Numbered from the stretch's first letter, positions 9,009-17,916 are shown. The stretch: DNA of 64,000 bases from Peribacillus glennii (GCF_003429105.1 NZ_QVTD01000003.1:1302001-1366000); one strand, 5' to 3'. Translations and numbers: made by a program. The notes: generated from the letters alone by a model not told the origin.

Positions 9009-9577
9009 TGAACCTTCTCCTTTTTTAAAATGAGGTCATTATAGGTGTAGAATGTATCAGGATACACTGCCTGGCTTTTTTTCATTAAAAAAAAGATCGT
9101 TTTTCGCAATGCACCTATAATCGCCTGGTCAAGGTCCGTTTTGGCTATTTCCCTGACGTCGTCCACACCGGGGAACCCCCTTCCAGGTTCGATATAATCC
9201 GCCAGAAACACGCATTTATCAAGCAGTGTCATGTTGATCCTTCCGGAAGTATGGTATTTAATGGCGTCCAGAACTTCAGGATCTGTTATGCCTGCTTCCT
9301 TTTGCACAAGATAGGCTCCCACCGGGGCATGCCATAGTTCGGAATTATAGCTCAACAAATCTCGATTCATGTTTTGTGTAAGAATAATTTCCTTCATTTC
9401 ATCCTTTGGCCTGAATTTTGCATAATCATGAAAAATCCCCGCCAATTCAGCTTTTCCCGCGTCAGCGCCGAATCTTTCCGCAAGCATGATCGAAGTTTCC
9501 ATCACCCCCAGCGTATGCTGGTAGCGATGCTCTGTTATCTGCTGTTTTACCAGCCGAAGTGCTTCCTCACGGCGCAT
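9005..9577 (-). CDS. yqeK: HD-domain Ap4A hydrolase YqeK
   Basis: A 190-aa HD phosphohydrolase. The HD signature (AGIFHDYAKF), an upstream metal His (HTLGVMETS) and a downstream H-x-SGR (KYHTSGR) are visible. Bacterial YqeK proteins hydrolyse diadenosine tetraphosphate symmetrically to ADP. Start chosen at ATG 9577, about 10 nt after GAGGAG; two in-frame upstream starts (9586, 9595) sit on or before the Shine-Dalgarno. The start overlaps the 3' end of nadD. Confidence 0.93.
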   Translation of the reverse strand: MRREEALRLVKQQITEHRYQHTLGVMETSIMLAERFGADAGKAELAGIFHDYAKFRPKDEMKEIILTQNMNRDLLSYNSELWHAPVGAYLVQKEAGITDPEVLDAIKYHTSGRINMTLLDKCVFLADYIEPGRGFPGVDDVREIAKTDLDQAIIGALRKTIFFLMKKSQAVYPDTFYTYNDLILKKEKVQ

Positions 9578-10136
9578 ACAGATCATTCTCCTCAATATAA
9601 TGGATTACCCTCTCAGGAAGGAGGTATTTGATCGTCCTTCCCTTTTTTATTCTTTCCCGGATGTCCGAGGAAGATATGAACATCTCCGGAATATCGACCA
9701 TCGTAATCGGATAATCTGTTTTTTCGTTATATGTGGGCCTTTTTACTCCGATAAAATGAATAAGTTTCATTAATTCATCAATTTTATGCCACATAGGCAA
9801 ATACTCAATCATATCCGCACCGATAATAAAATGGAATTCATTTTCATGCTCCCTTTGCCTAAGGTCCTGGATCGTTTCATAAGTATAAGAGGTTCCCTGC
9901 CGTTCAATCTCGATTTTTTCGATTGAAAAACAGTCGTTTCCCTCTATTGCATAAGCAAGCATCGTTAACCGGTCTTCGTCGGTGACGTCCAAGGTTTTTT
10001 GCTTGTGGGGAGGGACGTGATTTGGCATGAACCTGATTTCATCCAAATCCAGGGCATTGAGCACCTCATTCGCGACGATCAGATGGCCAATATGTGGAGG
10101 GTCGAAAGTTCCACCAAGAATTCCTATTCGTTTCAT
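9567..10136 (-). CDS. nadD: Nicotinate-nucleotide adenylyltransferase
   Basis: A 189-aa enzyme that adenylates nicotinate mononucleotide to deamido-NAD in NAD synthesis. The nucleotidyltransferase motif GGTFDPPHIGHL lies at the N-terminus and the C-terminal ATP motif appears as SSDIRERI. Length and motifs are complete. It is in the operon between yqeI and yqeK. Confidence 0.97.
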   Translation of the reverse strand: MKRIGILGGTFDPPHIGHLIVANEVLNALDLDEIRFMPNHVPPHKQKTLDVTDEDRLTMLAYAIEGNDCFSIEKIEIERQGTSYTYETIQDLRQREHENEFHFIIGADMIEYLPMWHKIDELMKLIHFIGVKRPTYNEKTDYPITMVDIPEMFISSSDIRERIKKGRTIKYLLPERVIHYIEENDLYAP

Positions 10137-10148
10137 CGTTTTTCCCCC

Positions 10149-10439
10149 TTATGGGAGCTGGATTTGTTTGTTTTCCCGTGATTCTTTATATAACACGATG
10201 GTATTTCCAATGATCTGGACCAACTCTGCCCGGGACCCTTTGGAAAGCGATTCAGCCACAGTGTCCCGGTCTTCGTCGCAATTTTGAAGAACGCTTACCT
10301 TTAACAGTTCACGCGCCTCCAGGGCATCCTCTATCTGCTTTATCAGATTCTCATTGACCCCGCCTTTGCCGACCTGGAAGATCGGGTTCAGATGGTGTGC
10401 TTTTGAACGTAAAAATCTTTTCTGTTTGCCAGTTAACAT
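10149..10439 (-). CDS. yqeI: CRM-domain RNA-binding protein YqeI (YhbY family)
   Basis: A 96-aa single CRM-domain protein. The family motif region LRSKAHHLNPIFQVGKGG, with GVNENLI following, binds RNA; E. coli YhbY associates with pre-50S particles. Gene neighbours yqeH and rsfS are also ribosome-related, so a role in ribosome assembly is likely. The start has GGAGGTATCTA, and its ATG overlaps the aroE stop by one base. Confidence 0.95.
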   Translation of the reverse strand: MLTGKQKRFLRSKAHHLNPIFQVGKGGVNENLIKQIEDALEARELLKVSVLQNCDEDRDTVAESLSKGSRAELVQIIGNTIVLYKESRENKQIQLP

Positions 10440-11275
10440 TAGATACCTCCTAGTTTCTTCAGCACGATCTCTTTCATTCTTACCGCATCAGGAAAAATCC
10501 CTGTCCAAATTTCAAAAGCCAGCGCTGCCTGATAGGCAAACATCCCTACGCCGTTTTGGATGTCGGCTCCGCTGGACTTTGCTTCAGCCAAGAACTTGGT
10601 TTCCAGCGGGTTATAAATAATGTCACTTACGAAAGCCCCTTTTTTTATGTTTGAGATATCAATTGGGGATGCGTCGATATGAGGGCTCATCCCAACCGAT
10701 GTAGTATGGATGATAACATCATAATCCCCGAGGCCTTGTTCCGCTTCCGTAATCGAAAGCGCCCGTGAATTTTTAGGATAAGGGCAATCAACCACAAGCT
10801 TTTCCGCTTTTTCCCTAGTGCGGTTCGCTATATCAACATTGGGTGCTCCTTCTTTTACAAGGGAAAAATAAATGCCCCTTGCTGCGCCTCCCGCCCCGAT
10901 AAGGAGAATCTTTTTACCGGCCAGCGGAGATTTATATTGGTCCGTCAAAGCTTGTAAAAAGCCATTTCCATCGGTATTATAACCGATTAATTTCCCTTCT
11001 CGATTCACCACTGTATTTACGGCCCCAATCGCCAGGGCTATTTCATCTATCTCATCGAGGAGAGGTATGATGGCTTCTTTATGTGGAATCGTTACATTGA
11101 ATCCTGAAACACCGATCGCTTTCATTCCCCTGACTGCATCAGCCAGTCCAGCTCTCCGCACTTGAAAGTGGTGATAGCAGGCATTTATATTATGATTGGT
11201 AAACGCGTCATTATGAATCTCAGGTGACATTGAGTGCTCAACCGGATCTCCCATTACCCCGTATATCTTTTTCAT
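10439..11275 (-). CDS. aroE: Shikimate dehydrogenase
   Basis: A 278-aa NADP-dependent enzyme that reduces 3-dehydroshikimate to shikimate. The substrate site shows DPVEHSMSPEIHN and NVTIPHKE (catalytic Lys). The NADP site is LIGAGGAARGI with NRTREKAE beyond it. The C-terminus has NGVGMFAYQAALAFEIWTG. Complete and normal in length. It lies between yqeH and yqeI with short spacing. Confidence 0.97.
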   Translation of the reverse strand: MKKIYGVMGDPVEHSMSPEIHNDAFTNHNINACYHHFQVRRAGLADAVRGMKAIGVSGFNVTIPHKEAIIPLLDEIDEIALAIGAVNTVVNREGKLIGYNTDGNGFLQALTDQYKSPLAGKKILLIGAGGAARGIYFSLVKEGAPNVDIANRTREKAEKLVVDCPYPKNSRALSITEAEQGLGDYDVIIHTTSVGMSPHIDASPIDISNIKKGAFVSDIIYNPLETKFLAEAKSSGADIQNGVGMFAYQAALAFEIWTGIFPDAVRMKEIVLKKLGGI

Positions 11276-11290
11276 TTCATCACCCAGCCA

Positions 11291-12397
11291 TTAAATTAAC
11301 GATTTTCGGATCATGACATTCACGCCTTTTGGAACATGGGCGGCGATCATAGCACCTGCTTCATTGACTGTAACCCAGCCAAGGCCTGAAAAGACAATGT
11401 CCGTTTTCGCTTCTTTTATCGTAAATTCCCGCTTGATCAGTTCCGGAAACTCATCCAGCTGCCGGGTCCGCGGAGGCGTAAGCATTTCACCGGCATGGTT
11501 TTCATATAGTTCATCCGCGTTTTCAAGCTTTGTTCGATGGATGTTCAATTCATTGGAGATATAGCATGTGAATGATCTTCTTCCTCCTGAAAGATAATCA
11601 AACCGGGCGAGTCCGCCAAAAAACAGGGTCTGCTGTTCGTTTAATTGATAAATCTTTGGTTTGATCTCCTTTTTAGGAGTTATGACTTTTAAATCTCGCT
11701 TATCCACAAAATGCGCCATTTGATGATGATTGATGATTCCCGGCGTATCGATTAAAGCTTTTCCGTCATCAAGCGGAATTTCAATCTTGTCAAGAGTGGT
11801 TCCCGGAAAATGTGATGTCGTGATAATATCTCCCTCTCCAGTCACTTCCTTGATCAAACGGTTAATAAAGGTCGATTTGCCGACATTCGTACATCCGACC
11901 ACATAGACATCCTTCCCTCGGCGGTACTCATCGATCGCTTCGGCCGCTTCACGGATATGTTGGCCTTTAGCGGCACTGACCAAGAGAACATCAATGGGGT
12001 TCAACCCCAATTCCCTCGCAGATTCTTTCATCCAATTAATAACTTTAGAATGTTTTACGGATTTTGGCAGGAGGTCGGCCTTATTTCCAATCAACAGTAC
12101 ATCATTTTTTCCGACAAAACGGTGAAGCCCTGGAAGCCAGCTGCCATTAAAATCAAAAATATCCACAATTTTTACAATGAGGGAATCGGTTTGGCCCACT
12201 TCATTCAATATCTTTAAAAAATCATCATCTGTCAGCGAAACATCCTGTACATCATTATAATGCTTCAATTTAAAGCACCTCTGGCAAATAATGCTTTCCT
12301 TTTCAAGCGCTGATGCAGGGGCATAACCCAATTCGGCAGGATTTTCCGTTTGCACCTTTACACCACAACCAACACATACAATATCATGACTGTTCAT
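11291..12397 (-). CDS. yqeH: Circularly permuted ribosome-assembly GTPase YqeH
   Basis: A 368-aa GTPase needed for 30S subunit maturation. An N-terminal treble-clef zinc finger (CVGCGVKV and CQRCF) precedes GTPase motifs in permuted order: G4 NKADLLP, G5 SAAKG, G1 GCTNVGKSTF, then G3 DTPGI. A C-terminal RNA-binding domain follows. The ATG overlaps the yqeG stop by 4 nt, so the two are probably translationally coupled. Confidence 0.97.
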   Translation of the reverse strand: MNSHDIVCVGCGVKVQTENPAELGYAPASALEKESIICQRCFKLKHYNDVQDVSLTDDDFLKILNEVGQTDSLIVKIVDIFDFNGSWLPGLHRFVGKNDVLLIGNKADLLPKSVKHSKVINWMKESARELGLNPIDVLLVSAAKGQHIREAAEAIDEYRRGKDVYVVGCTNVGKSTFINRLIKEVTGEGDIITTSHFPGTTLDKIEIPLDDGKALIDTPGIINHHQMAHFVDKRDLKVITPKKEIKPKIYQLNEQQTLFFGGLARFDYLSGGRRSFTCYISNELNIHRTKLENADELYENHAGEMLTPPRTRQLDEFPELIKREFTIKEAKTDIVFSGLGWVTVNEAGAMIAAHVPKGVNVMIRKSLI

Positions 12398-12918
12398 TCA
12401 TCTGGGTCCTCCCATTCAAGCATGCCTTTCCGTTTAAAAAATGTTAAAATCCTTCTTTCAACCATCCTGTTGAACTTTGTAATGAAACCGTCCGTACGGG
12501 CTACAGGCACAACTAAAATGGTATGAAAACCGTTACGATTTCCTCCCAAAACATCAGTAAGAAGCTGGTCGCCAATGACAACAGTTTCTTCCCTTTTCAG
12601 TCCCATATCTTTGATAGCCTTCCTAAAAGCTTTCCCCATAGGCTTTCGTGCCTGGAAAATAAACGGGATTTTCAACGGATCAGAAAAGGATTTCACCCTT
12701 TGTTCATTATTATTGGACACGATGGTCACTAAAATGCCATGTTCACGCATATTGTCAAACCACTTGATCAGCTTGGGAGTTGCAGTGGGGCGATCCCATT
12801 CCACAAGTGTATTATCAAGATCGGTAATGATCCCTTTTATTCCCTTTGTCTTCAGGTTTTCCGGCGTTATGTCAAAAATGGTTTTCACATGTTCGCTCGG
12901 CAAGAATTTTTTAAGCAT
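12394..12918 (-). CDS. yqeG: HAD-family phosphatase YqeG
   Basis: A 174-aa HAD superfamily (subfamily IIIA) hydrolase. Motif I is DLDNTLVEWD, motif II VTIVSNNNE, and the acidic motif IV is VIGDQLLTDVLGGN. Related proteins act on phosphorylated lipids or sugars; the bacillar substrate is not established here. Start is ATG at 12918, five bases after GAGGTG. It is the first gene of the yqeG-to-yqeM run, so the operon promoter should lie between 12919 and 13130. Confidence 0.92.
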   Translation of the reverse strand: MLKKFLPSEHVKTIFDITPENLKTKGIKGIITDLDNTLVEWDRPTATPKLIKWFDNMREHGILVTIVSNNNEQRVKSFSDPLKIPFIFQARKPMGKAFRKAIKDMGLKREETVVIGDQLLTDVLGGNRNGFHTILVVPVARTDGFITKFNRMVERRILTFFKRKGMLEWEDPDE

Positions 12919-13132
12919 GTCCACACCTCAATATTTTCCATACATTATTCCGTTTACATCATACCGAACTTTTGGTCTGGTTTCAAAGAAAGCAAGATAA
13001 AAGTATATCAATAAGTAGATGATTTGTATATATTTTCCCGTAATCAGGCATGCACCGAAGAATCAAAAAGCTATTTGACAGCAAACGATTTGCCAAATAA
13101 ATTTTTCGACAAATTCCGGTTTAATTCCAGTT

Positions 13133-13231
13133 TGTGGATAAGTTTATACACAATATACACATTGATTTATGAAGATACCCGTGTTTTATAAACAAGTTAA
13201 CCACAGGTTATCCACCGTTCTTTGTGGATAA
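13133..13231. promoter_or_regulatory. Cluster of DnaA boxes upstream of sda
   Basis: Perfect or consensus DnaA boxes (TTATNCACA) occur at 13133-13141 (minus), 13144-13152 (plus) and 13223-13231 (minus). One-mismatch boxes occur at 13197-13205 and 13208-13216. In B. subtilis, sda transcription is known to depend on DnaA through boxes upstream of its promoter. The arrangement here, directly before sda, matches that. Confidence 0.88.
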
Positions 13232-13232
13232 C

Positions 13233-13246
13233 AGAACGATTGTTCT
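13233..13246. promoter_or_regulatory. GAAC-N4-GTTC dyad (possible LexA site) at the sda promoter
   Basis: AGAACGATTGTTCT has the GAAC-N4-GTTC core of the Gram-positive LexA/DinR box (CGAAC-N4-GTTCG) but with A and T as outer bases. It abuts the last DnaA box and covers the predicted -35. A functional SOS site is an inference; B. subtilis sda is not known to be LexA-controlled. Confidence 0.35.
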
Positions 13247-13268
13247 GCCTGTTTTTATTTGGTAAAGT
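13240..13268 (+). promoter_or_regulatory. Predicted sda promoter
   Basis: TTGTTC (13240-13245) and TAAAGT (13263-13268) are 17 bp apart. The -35 overlaps the GAAC-N4-GTTC dyad and lies 9 bp after the last DnaA box, in place for DnaA activation. Confidence 0.5.
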
Positions 13269-13353
13269 AAGGGTAATACTTCTAAGGTAACTTACATAGG
13301 TATGCAAGATAACTGTAGTTATTCCTTTTTTAAAAATGGAGGTGGAGGCGGCT

Positions 13354-13494
13354 TTGAATAAACTATCTGATGATCTGTTAATTGAGTCATATATTAAAGC
13401 ATGCAAATTAAACTTAAGCATCGATTTTATTCGCCTCATTGAGACTGAAATACACCGACGTTCCCTAACTCACAAAATCAAAGTTTTAATTTGA
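13354..13494 (+). CDS. sda: Sda, DNA-replication/damage checkpoint inhibitor of sporulation
   Basis: A 46-aa helical-hairpin protein that binds sporulation histidine kinases such as KinA and blocks the phosphorelay while replication is active. The N-terminus [17 protein letters not shown] and the second helix [14 protein letters not shown] follow the Sda pattern. Start is TTG at 13354, nine bases after GGAGGTG; an in-frame GTG at 13342 lies inside that ribosome binding site. DnaA boxes upstream and a terminator right after the stop make it a one-gene unit, next to yqeG as in B. subtilis. Confidence 0.93.
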   Translation: MNKLSDDLLIESYIKACKLNLSIDFIRLIETEIHRRSLTHKIKVLI

Positions 13495-13504
13495 GGCATA
13501 TGCG

Positions 13505-13535
13505 GGGCTGGCGAAATATGCCAGCCTCCTTTTCT
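13505..13535 (+). terminator. Terminator between sda and psd
   Basis: The stem GGGCTGGC/GCCAGCCT has a 7-nt loop and a T-rich tail (CCTTTTCTTT) on the plus strand. It separates sda from the convergent psd. Confidence 0.8.
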
Positions 13536-14327
13536 TTAATTATTCCTTACATACCCGATTTTTTCTCCAACTCGGATCTCTGATGGGATGGGCATGCTTT
13601 CAGAGAGATGGAATGTATCTTTCTCAAACAGAAGTACAACGGTGGAACCGAAACTAAAGTATGCAAATTCCTGGCCCTTTGAAAGATGCTCTGATTCGTC
13701 CGTAATAATGATGGAATTTACAAACATGGCCCCTACTTTTACAATTGCCATATGGCCGACTTCATGCTCGACCTCTGTGATATTCCGGTAATTTTTGGAC
13801 AGTGTGGAGCGTCCGTATTTCATACCCATCCTGTTAACCGGATAGGACTTTCTACCTAATATGCGTCGGCTTATCACTTTGCCTGCCACCGGGGCATGGA
13901 TGCGGTGGTAATGGCTCGGACTTAAATACAGCACCATGTATTTTCCATTGAGATACCTCTGTACAGAGGTGTCATCACCCAGCATTTCCAAAATGGAATA
14001 TGATTTTCCTTTTACAACGATTTGTTTTTTCACATTAATGTCCCCAAAATCCTCAAGGACTCCATCTACCGGGCTTGCGACCGATCGTTCATCATCATCT
14101 ATCATCCTGGCATCGGCTTTAAGCCTTCTGGTAAAAAAATCATGGAGACTTTTAAAGCTATGGATGTCATCCGCGATTTCTTCTTTATCAATGTTATACA
14201 CTTTTGCATAACCTGATATTAAGCGCCGGCTCCATACAGACCGGCTAAACTTCTTCAAGGCAGCAGAAGAAATCCGGCCATTCGTCAATTCAATAAGGAT
14301 TCGATAAAAAGGCTGAAGCAAACACAT
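13536..14327 (-). CDS. psd: Phosphatidylserine decarboxylase
   Basis: A 263-aa proenzyme that makes phosphatidylethanolamine from phosphatidylserine. The autocleavage site, usually LGST, is present as FGSTVVLLFE near the C-terminus; Ser becomes the pyruvoyl group. ASPVDGVLEDFG and SPSHYHRIHAPV are further family motifs. The F at the first position of the cleavage motif is a common variant. It is divergent from pssA, which supplies its substrate. Start at 14327 has GGTGGTGAT before it. Confidence 0.96.
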   Translation of the reverse strand: MCLLQPFYRILIELTNGRISSAALKKFSRSVWSRRLISGYAKVYNIDKEEIADDIHSFKSLHDFFTRRLKADARMIDDDERSVASPVDGVLEDFGDINVKKQIVVKGKSYSILEMLGDDTSVQRYLNGKYMVLYLSPSHYHRIHAPVAGKVISRRILGRKSYPVNRMGMKYGRSTLSKNYRNITEVEHEVGHMAIVKVGAMFVNSIIITDESEHLSKGQEFAYFSFGSTVVLLFEKDTFHLSESMPIPSEIRVGEKIGYVRNN

Positions 14328-14452
14328 ATCACCACCATAAATAAAATAATTCCTAAAGCCCTTGCATATGATATATAGAATAAAATATTATTATATAATA
14401 AAGCACTACTTCCGTCAGTCGCTATCCAGCCTGCGAAAGGAGGAAAAAAAGA

Positions 14453-14992
14453 ATGATGTTTTTAGACGTGCTGGATCATACCATTAAAAAGCTGAAGTCC
14501 CAAACAGCCAATATTATTACGCTATCAAATCTATCCCTTGGGGGATTTGCTATAATTGCCGGTATCAATGGCGAGTTAAATTTAAGCTTATTGCTGATTT
14601 TTTTGGCCGCCCTTGCCGACCGTTTTGACGGCATGGTTGCCAGGAAATTCAATTGTGAATCAGAACTGGGGAAACAGCTCGATTCCATGTGTGATATTAT
14701 TTCATTTGGCGTGGCTCCCGCTCTATTAATCTATCAGGGAATACTTCATGAATTCGGAGCACCAGGCACGTTTTTCACTGTATTCTATATTGGCTGCGGG
14801 GCATTCCGCCTGGCAAAGTTCAATATTTCAGAGAACAACGGTTATTTTACCGGCCTGCCTATAACTGCTGCCGGCTGCCTTGCTACATTAAGCTTTTTGG
14901 CAATCCCGTATTGGCATCCAGTATTTTTCTTATCATTGATGATTATATTATCTTTCCTAATGGTGAGTCCATTTAAACTTAAAAAGGTATAA
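14453..14992 (+). CDS. pssA: CDP-diacylglycerol-serine O-phosphatidyltransferase
   Basis: A 179-aa multi-pass membrane enzyme that joins CDP-diacylglycerol and serine. The CDP-alcohol phosphatidyltransferase motif DG-x2-AR-x8-G-x3-D-x3-D is complete (DGMVARKFNCESELGKQLD followed by SMCD). About five to six hydrophobic segments follow. AGGAGG stands 9 bp before the first of two adjacent ATGs (14453 and 14456); either may be used. It is divergent from psd across an AT-rich 125-bp gap. Confidence 0.95.
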   Translation: MMFLDVLDHTIKKLKSQTANIITLSNLSLGGFAIIAGINGELNLSLLLIFLAALADRFDGMVARKFNCESELGKQLDSMCDIISFGVAPALLIYQGILHEFGAPGTFFTVFYIGCGAFRLAKFNISENNGYFTGLPITAAGCLATLSFLAIPYWHPVFFLSLMIILSFLMVSPFKLKKV

Positions 14993-15028
14993 CAATCTCA
15001 TTTTTTTCAGAAACGGTGCTTATCAAAT

Positions 15029-15063
15029 GAAATGCCCTCCGCTTTTTGGCGCGAGGGCATTTC
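15029..15063. terminator. Bidirectional hairpin between pssA and the M3 peptidase gene
   Basis: GAAATGCCCTC pairs with GAGGGCATTTC, extended by CGC/GCG around a T-rich loop. T-tails are short on both sides. Confidence 0.65.
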
Positions 15064-15068
15064 TATGT

Positions 15069-16877
15069 TTATCCGGCCTGTATCAATGAGTCGGTAAGCT
15101 TAAGAAACTCTTCTACATCCTTTAGGCAGTCAGCGACCGCTTCTTCCCAGAATTTACTGCCGGTCAAATCTATGTTTAGATGCTTGCACGCAAGATCTTC
15201 GACCGTCATGGATCCGGTATCACGCAGCAAGGAGATATATTTTTCTTCAAAGCCTTGCCCCTCTTCAACCGCCTTTCCGTAAATGCCCAGCGAAAATAAG
15301 AAACCAAACGTATATGGGAAATTGTAAAAAGGCACACCTGTAATAAAAAAGTGCAGCTTTGAGGCCCAGAATGCGGGATGGTATTCAGCCAGCGCGTCAC
15401 CATATGCTTCCCTCTGCGCATCCAGCATGATTTCATTCAATCTGGCCGCACTAACCATACCTTGCTTTCTCTCTTCATAAAACCTTGTTTCAAACAGGAA
15501 TCGTGCATGTATATTCATCAATAATGCGACAGAACGCTGGATTTTATCTTCCAACAGGGCAAGCTTTTGGGATGCACCTTCCGCTTGTTGGACAGCAGCG
15601 TCTGAGACGATCATCTCCGCGAAAGTGGACGCCGTTTCCGCCACATTCATTGCATAGGCCCGGTTCAACGGATGTGTGTCTTTTAGGGCATAGGAGTGAA
15701 AAGCATGGCCCAATTCATGGGCAAGCGTTGATACATTCGATGCCGTTCCGGAATATGTCATGAATATCCTGGATTGTCCGTTTAATGGAAAGCCTGTACA
15801 AAATCCGCCTGGCCGCTTATTTGGCCTGTCTTCCGCTTCGATCCAGCTGTCTTCAAAAGCCGTTTTTGTAAAACGTGCAAGCCTCGTACCAAATTTGGAA
15901 AACTGCTTTAAAATGAATTCTGCTCCATCCTGATAGGCCATAACATTCTGTTCCATAGAAGAAAGGGGTGCATCGAGGTCATACCAGCTTAATTTTTCGA
16001 CACCAAGAAGCTTCGCCTTACGTTCCAGGAATTTAATCAGCGGTTCTTTGTTCGCGGTTATCACATTCCACATACTATCCAAGGTTTCCTTTTGCATACG
16101 GTTCATTTCAAGAGGCTCTTTCAAAATATCCTCCCAGCCTCTTTTCCCGTAGGTACTGAGGCGGAATCCGGCCAAATGGTTCAGGGTTTTCGCAAGGAGC
16201 TCACTGTTTTCTTCCCATGCCTTTTCCCAGGCTTGGAATACCTTCTCTCTCACATTCCGGTCCGGGTCAGAAAACTTATTTGCTGCCTGGCCTACAGAAA
16301 GGTATTTTATTTCGCCTTTTTCTTCGAACGGTATTTTAATTGTTCCTACGATGGTATCGTAAAGTTGGCTCCATCCGTGATAGCCATCGACAGCGAGCTG
16401 GTTGATCAATGATTCTTCTTCGACTGAAAGCTTGTCGCTTGCCCTCTCACGCCTTTCATTCAATATGTATCTAAATTCATTCAAAGGCGGCGTCTTCAGT
16501 AGTTCCTGGAAAAACTCTTCATCAAGCCCGGTAAGTTTTTGATCAAGATTAGTGAGCGCGTCTTGGAAGGATGCCGAGTATTGTGTCACTTTCGCGCGCA
16601 GCTCATGGGCTTTTACATCCTCGGTATTTTGTGCTTCGAGACAGCTGACAAATGCGCCGGCCTGCCGCATATTCACAGCGATGTCAGCAAACTGTTCCAT
16701 CACATGGACCAATAAATGCCGATCTTTTTCCTCCGACATGACTTTCCAATTGCTAACAACATTGGTAAACCGATTGATATCATTATATAATTCTTTTAGG
16801 AATTGGGCGAATTCCCTGGACGAACTTCCTCCATTAAAAAAAACAGCTAAATCCCACGTCAGTGAATATGCCATCAT
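15069..16877 (-). CDS. M3 family oligoendopeptidase (PepF type)
   Basis: A 602-aa cytosolic zinc peptidase that trims peptides of moderate length. The zinc motif HELGHAFHSYA is followed about 25 residues later by AMNVAETASTFAEM, which supplies the third ligand Glu. The N-terminal helical lobe is of the M3B/PepF type. Start chosen at ATG 16877 (with another ATG directly after it), behind GGAGGCGTGC; the ATG at 16889 is part of that Shine-Dalgarno. It is transcribed alone. Confidence 0.93.
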   Translation of the reverse strand: MMAYSLTWDLAVFFNGGSSSREFAQFLKELYNDINRFTNVVSNWKVMSEEKDRHLLVHVMEQFADIAVNMRQAGAFVSCLEAQNTEDVKAHELRAKVTQYSASFQDALTNLDQKLTGLDEEFFQELLKTPPLNEFRYILNERRERASDKLSVEEESLINQLAVDGYHGWSQLYDTIVGTIKIPFEEKGEIKYLSVGQAANKFSDPDRNVREKVFQAWEKAWEENSELLAKTLNHLAGFRLSTYGKRGWEDILKEPLEMNRMQKETLDSMWNVITANKEPLIKFLERKAKLLGVEKLSWYDLDAPLSSMEQNVMAYQDGAEFILKQFSKFGTRLARFTKTAFEDSWIEAEDRPNKRPGGFCTGFPLNGQSRIFMTYSGTASNVSTLAHELGHAFHSYALKDTHPLNRAYAMNVAETASTFAEMIVSDAAVQQAEGASQKLALLEDKIQRSVALLMNIHARFLFETRFYEERKQGMVSAARLNEIMLDAQREAYGDALAEYHPAFWASKLHFFITGVPFYNFPYTFGFLFSLGIYGKAVEEGQGFEEKYISLLRDTGSMTVEDLACKHLNIDLTGSKFWEEAVADCLKDVEEFLKLTDSLIQAG

Positions 16878-16945
16878 GCACGCCTCCATTTCGATAGTTT
16901 AATTATAGTTCCTTTATCTGAATTTTTCTATTTTCGCATCAAAAA

Positions 16946-17010
16946 CTCACCGACTGGCTGTGCCTCTGTTAGGGAAGCCAGAGGCGCAGCCAGGACACAG
17001 GCATGGTGAG
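16946..17010. repeat. Strong long inverted repeat between sigK and the M3 peptidase gene
   Basis: A 15-bp arm (16954-16968) pairs with 16979-16993 with one wobble position, around a 10-nt loop. An outer arm CTCACC (16946-16951) pairs with GGTGAG (17005-17010). On the minus strand it is followed by TTTTT, so it can act as a terminator behind sigK. The sigK unit already has another terminator at 17064-17097. Confidence 0.65.
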
Positions 17011-17063
17011 CAGGACATCAGCATGTTCGGCACTTAGTCTGTTTCATGCTTACTCAGTTTGCC

Positions 17064-17097
17064 AAACAAAAACAGCCTTCCCCGGATTAGAAAGCTG
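17064..17097 (-). terminator. Terminator of sigK
   Basis: On the minus strand CAGCTTTC pairs with GGAAGGCTG and is followed by TTTTTG, just beyond the sigK stop. Confidence 0.65.
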
Positions 17098-17107
17098 CCT
17101 CTTTCGA

Positions 17108-17821
17108 TCATCCTCTTCTCTTTTCTTTTTCCGCCCGGTAGAATTCATGGAACATCTTCATTAGGGCCCGTTTTTCGATCCGTGATACATAGCTCCGTGA
17201 TATACCAAGCTCCTTCGCAATCTCCCGTTGTGTTTTTTCCTTTTTTAAATCAAGGCCGAACCGTCCAATGATGACTTCCTTTTCCCTCTCATCAAGGATA
17301 TCGATGAATTCCTTGACTTTTTCAATCTCCATGTTTAATTGAATCGTATCGACAACATCCTCAGACTCCGACTTCAGTACATCGATCAAAGAGATTTCAT
17401 TTCCTTCCTTATCCTGTCCGATAGGATCGTGCAGTGAGACATCTTTTTTCGTTTTTTTCGTAGCGCGAAGATGCATAAGAATTTCATTCTCGATACAGCG
17501 TGCTGCATATGTGGCCAGTTTGGTTCCCTTGCCTTCGGAGTAGCTTTCGATCGCCTTGATCAAGCCGATCGTTCCAATTGAAATTAAATCTTCCGTGTCT
17601 TCTCCGGTATTTTCGAACTTTTTGACAATATGGGCGACGAGCCTCAGGTTATGCTCGATCAGCATATTTCGCGCATCGCTGTCTCCCTGGGCCATGAGCT
17701 GTAAGTATTTTCGTTCTTCTTTCGCGGACAATGGTTGGGGAAACGCATTATTCTTTACGAACGATACTAATAAGTAGAACTCCTTGGCCAAATATCCGAT
17801 CGCTGTCAAAAGATCCGGCAT
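17108..17821 (-). CDS. sigK: RNA polymerase sporulation sigma factor SigK, uninterrupted
   Basis: A 237-aa late mother-cell sigma factor. The N-terminal pro-sequence is hydrophobic ([19 protein letters not shown]) and is removed at the forespore membrane. Region 2 ([35 protein letters not shown]) and region 4 ([19 protein letters not shown]) are intact in one frame. Thus there is no skin-type insertion. Start is ATG at 17821 behind GGTGGAGG; the frame stays open 27 codons further but lacks a ribosome binding site there. Confidence 0.97.
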   Translation of the reverse strand: MPDLLTAIGYLAKEFYLLVSFVKNNAFPQPLSAKEERKYLQLMAQGDSDARNMLIEHNLRLVAHIVKKFENTGEDTEDLISIGTIGLIKAIESYSEGKGTKLATYAARCIENEILMHLRATKKTKKDVSLHDPIGQDKEGNEISLIDVLKSESEDVVDTIQLNMEIEKVKEFIDILDEREKEVIIGRFGLDLKKEKTQREIAKELGISRSYVSRIEKRALMKMFHEFYRAEKEKRRG

Positions 17822-17916
17822 GCCTCCACCTCCGCTATTTTCTTTGGACGTTTGCCTATGTTTAAACCTATGCGAAGAGAGGCGTGTCTGTGTCTGTACC
17901 ATAAGGAAATAGTAAA

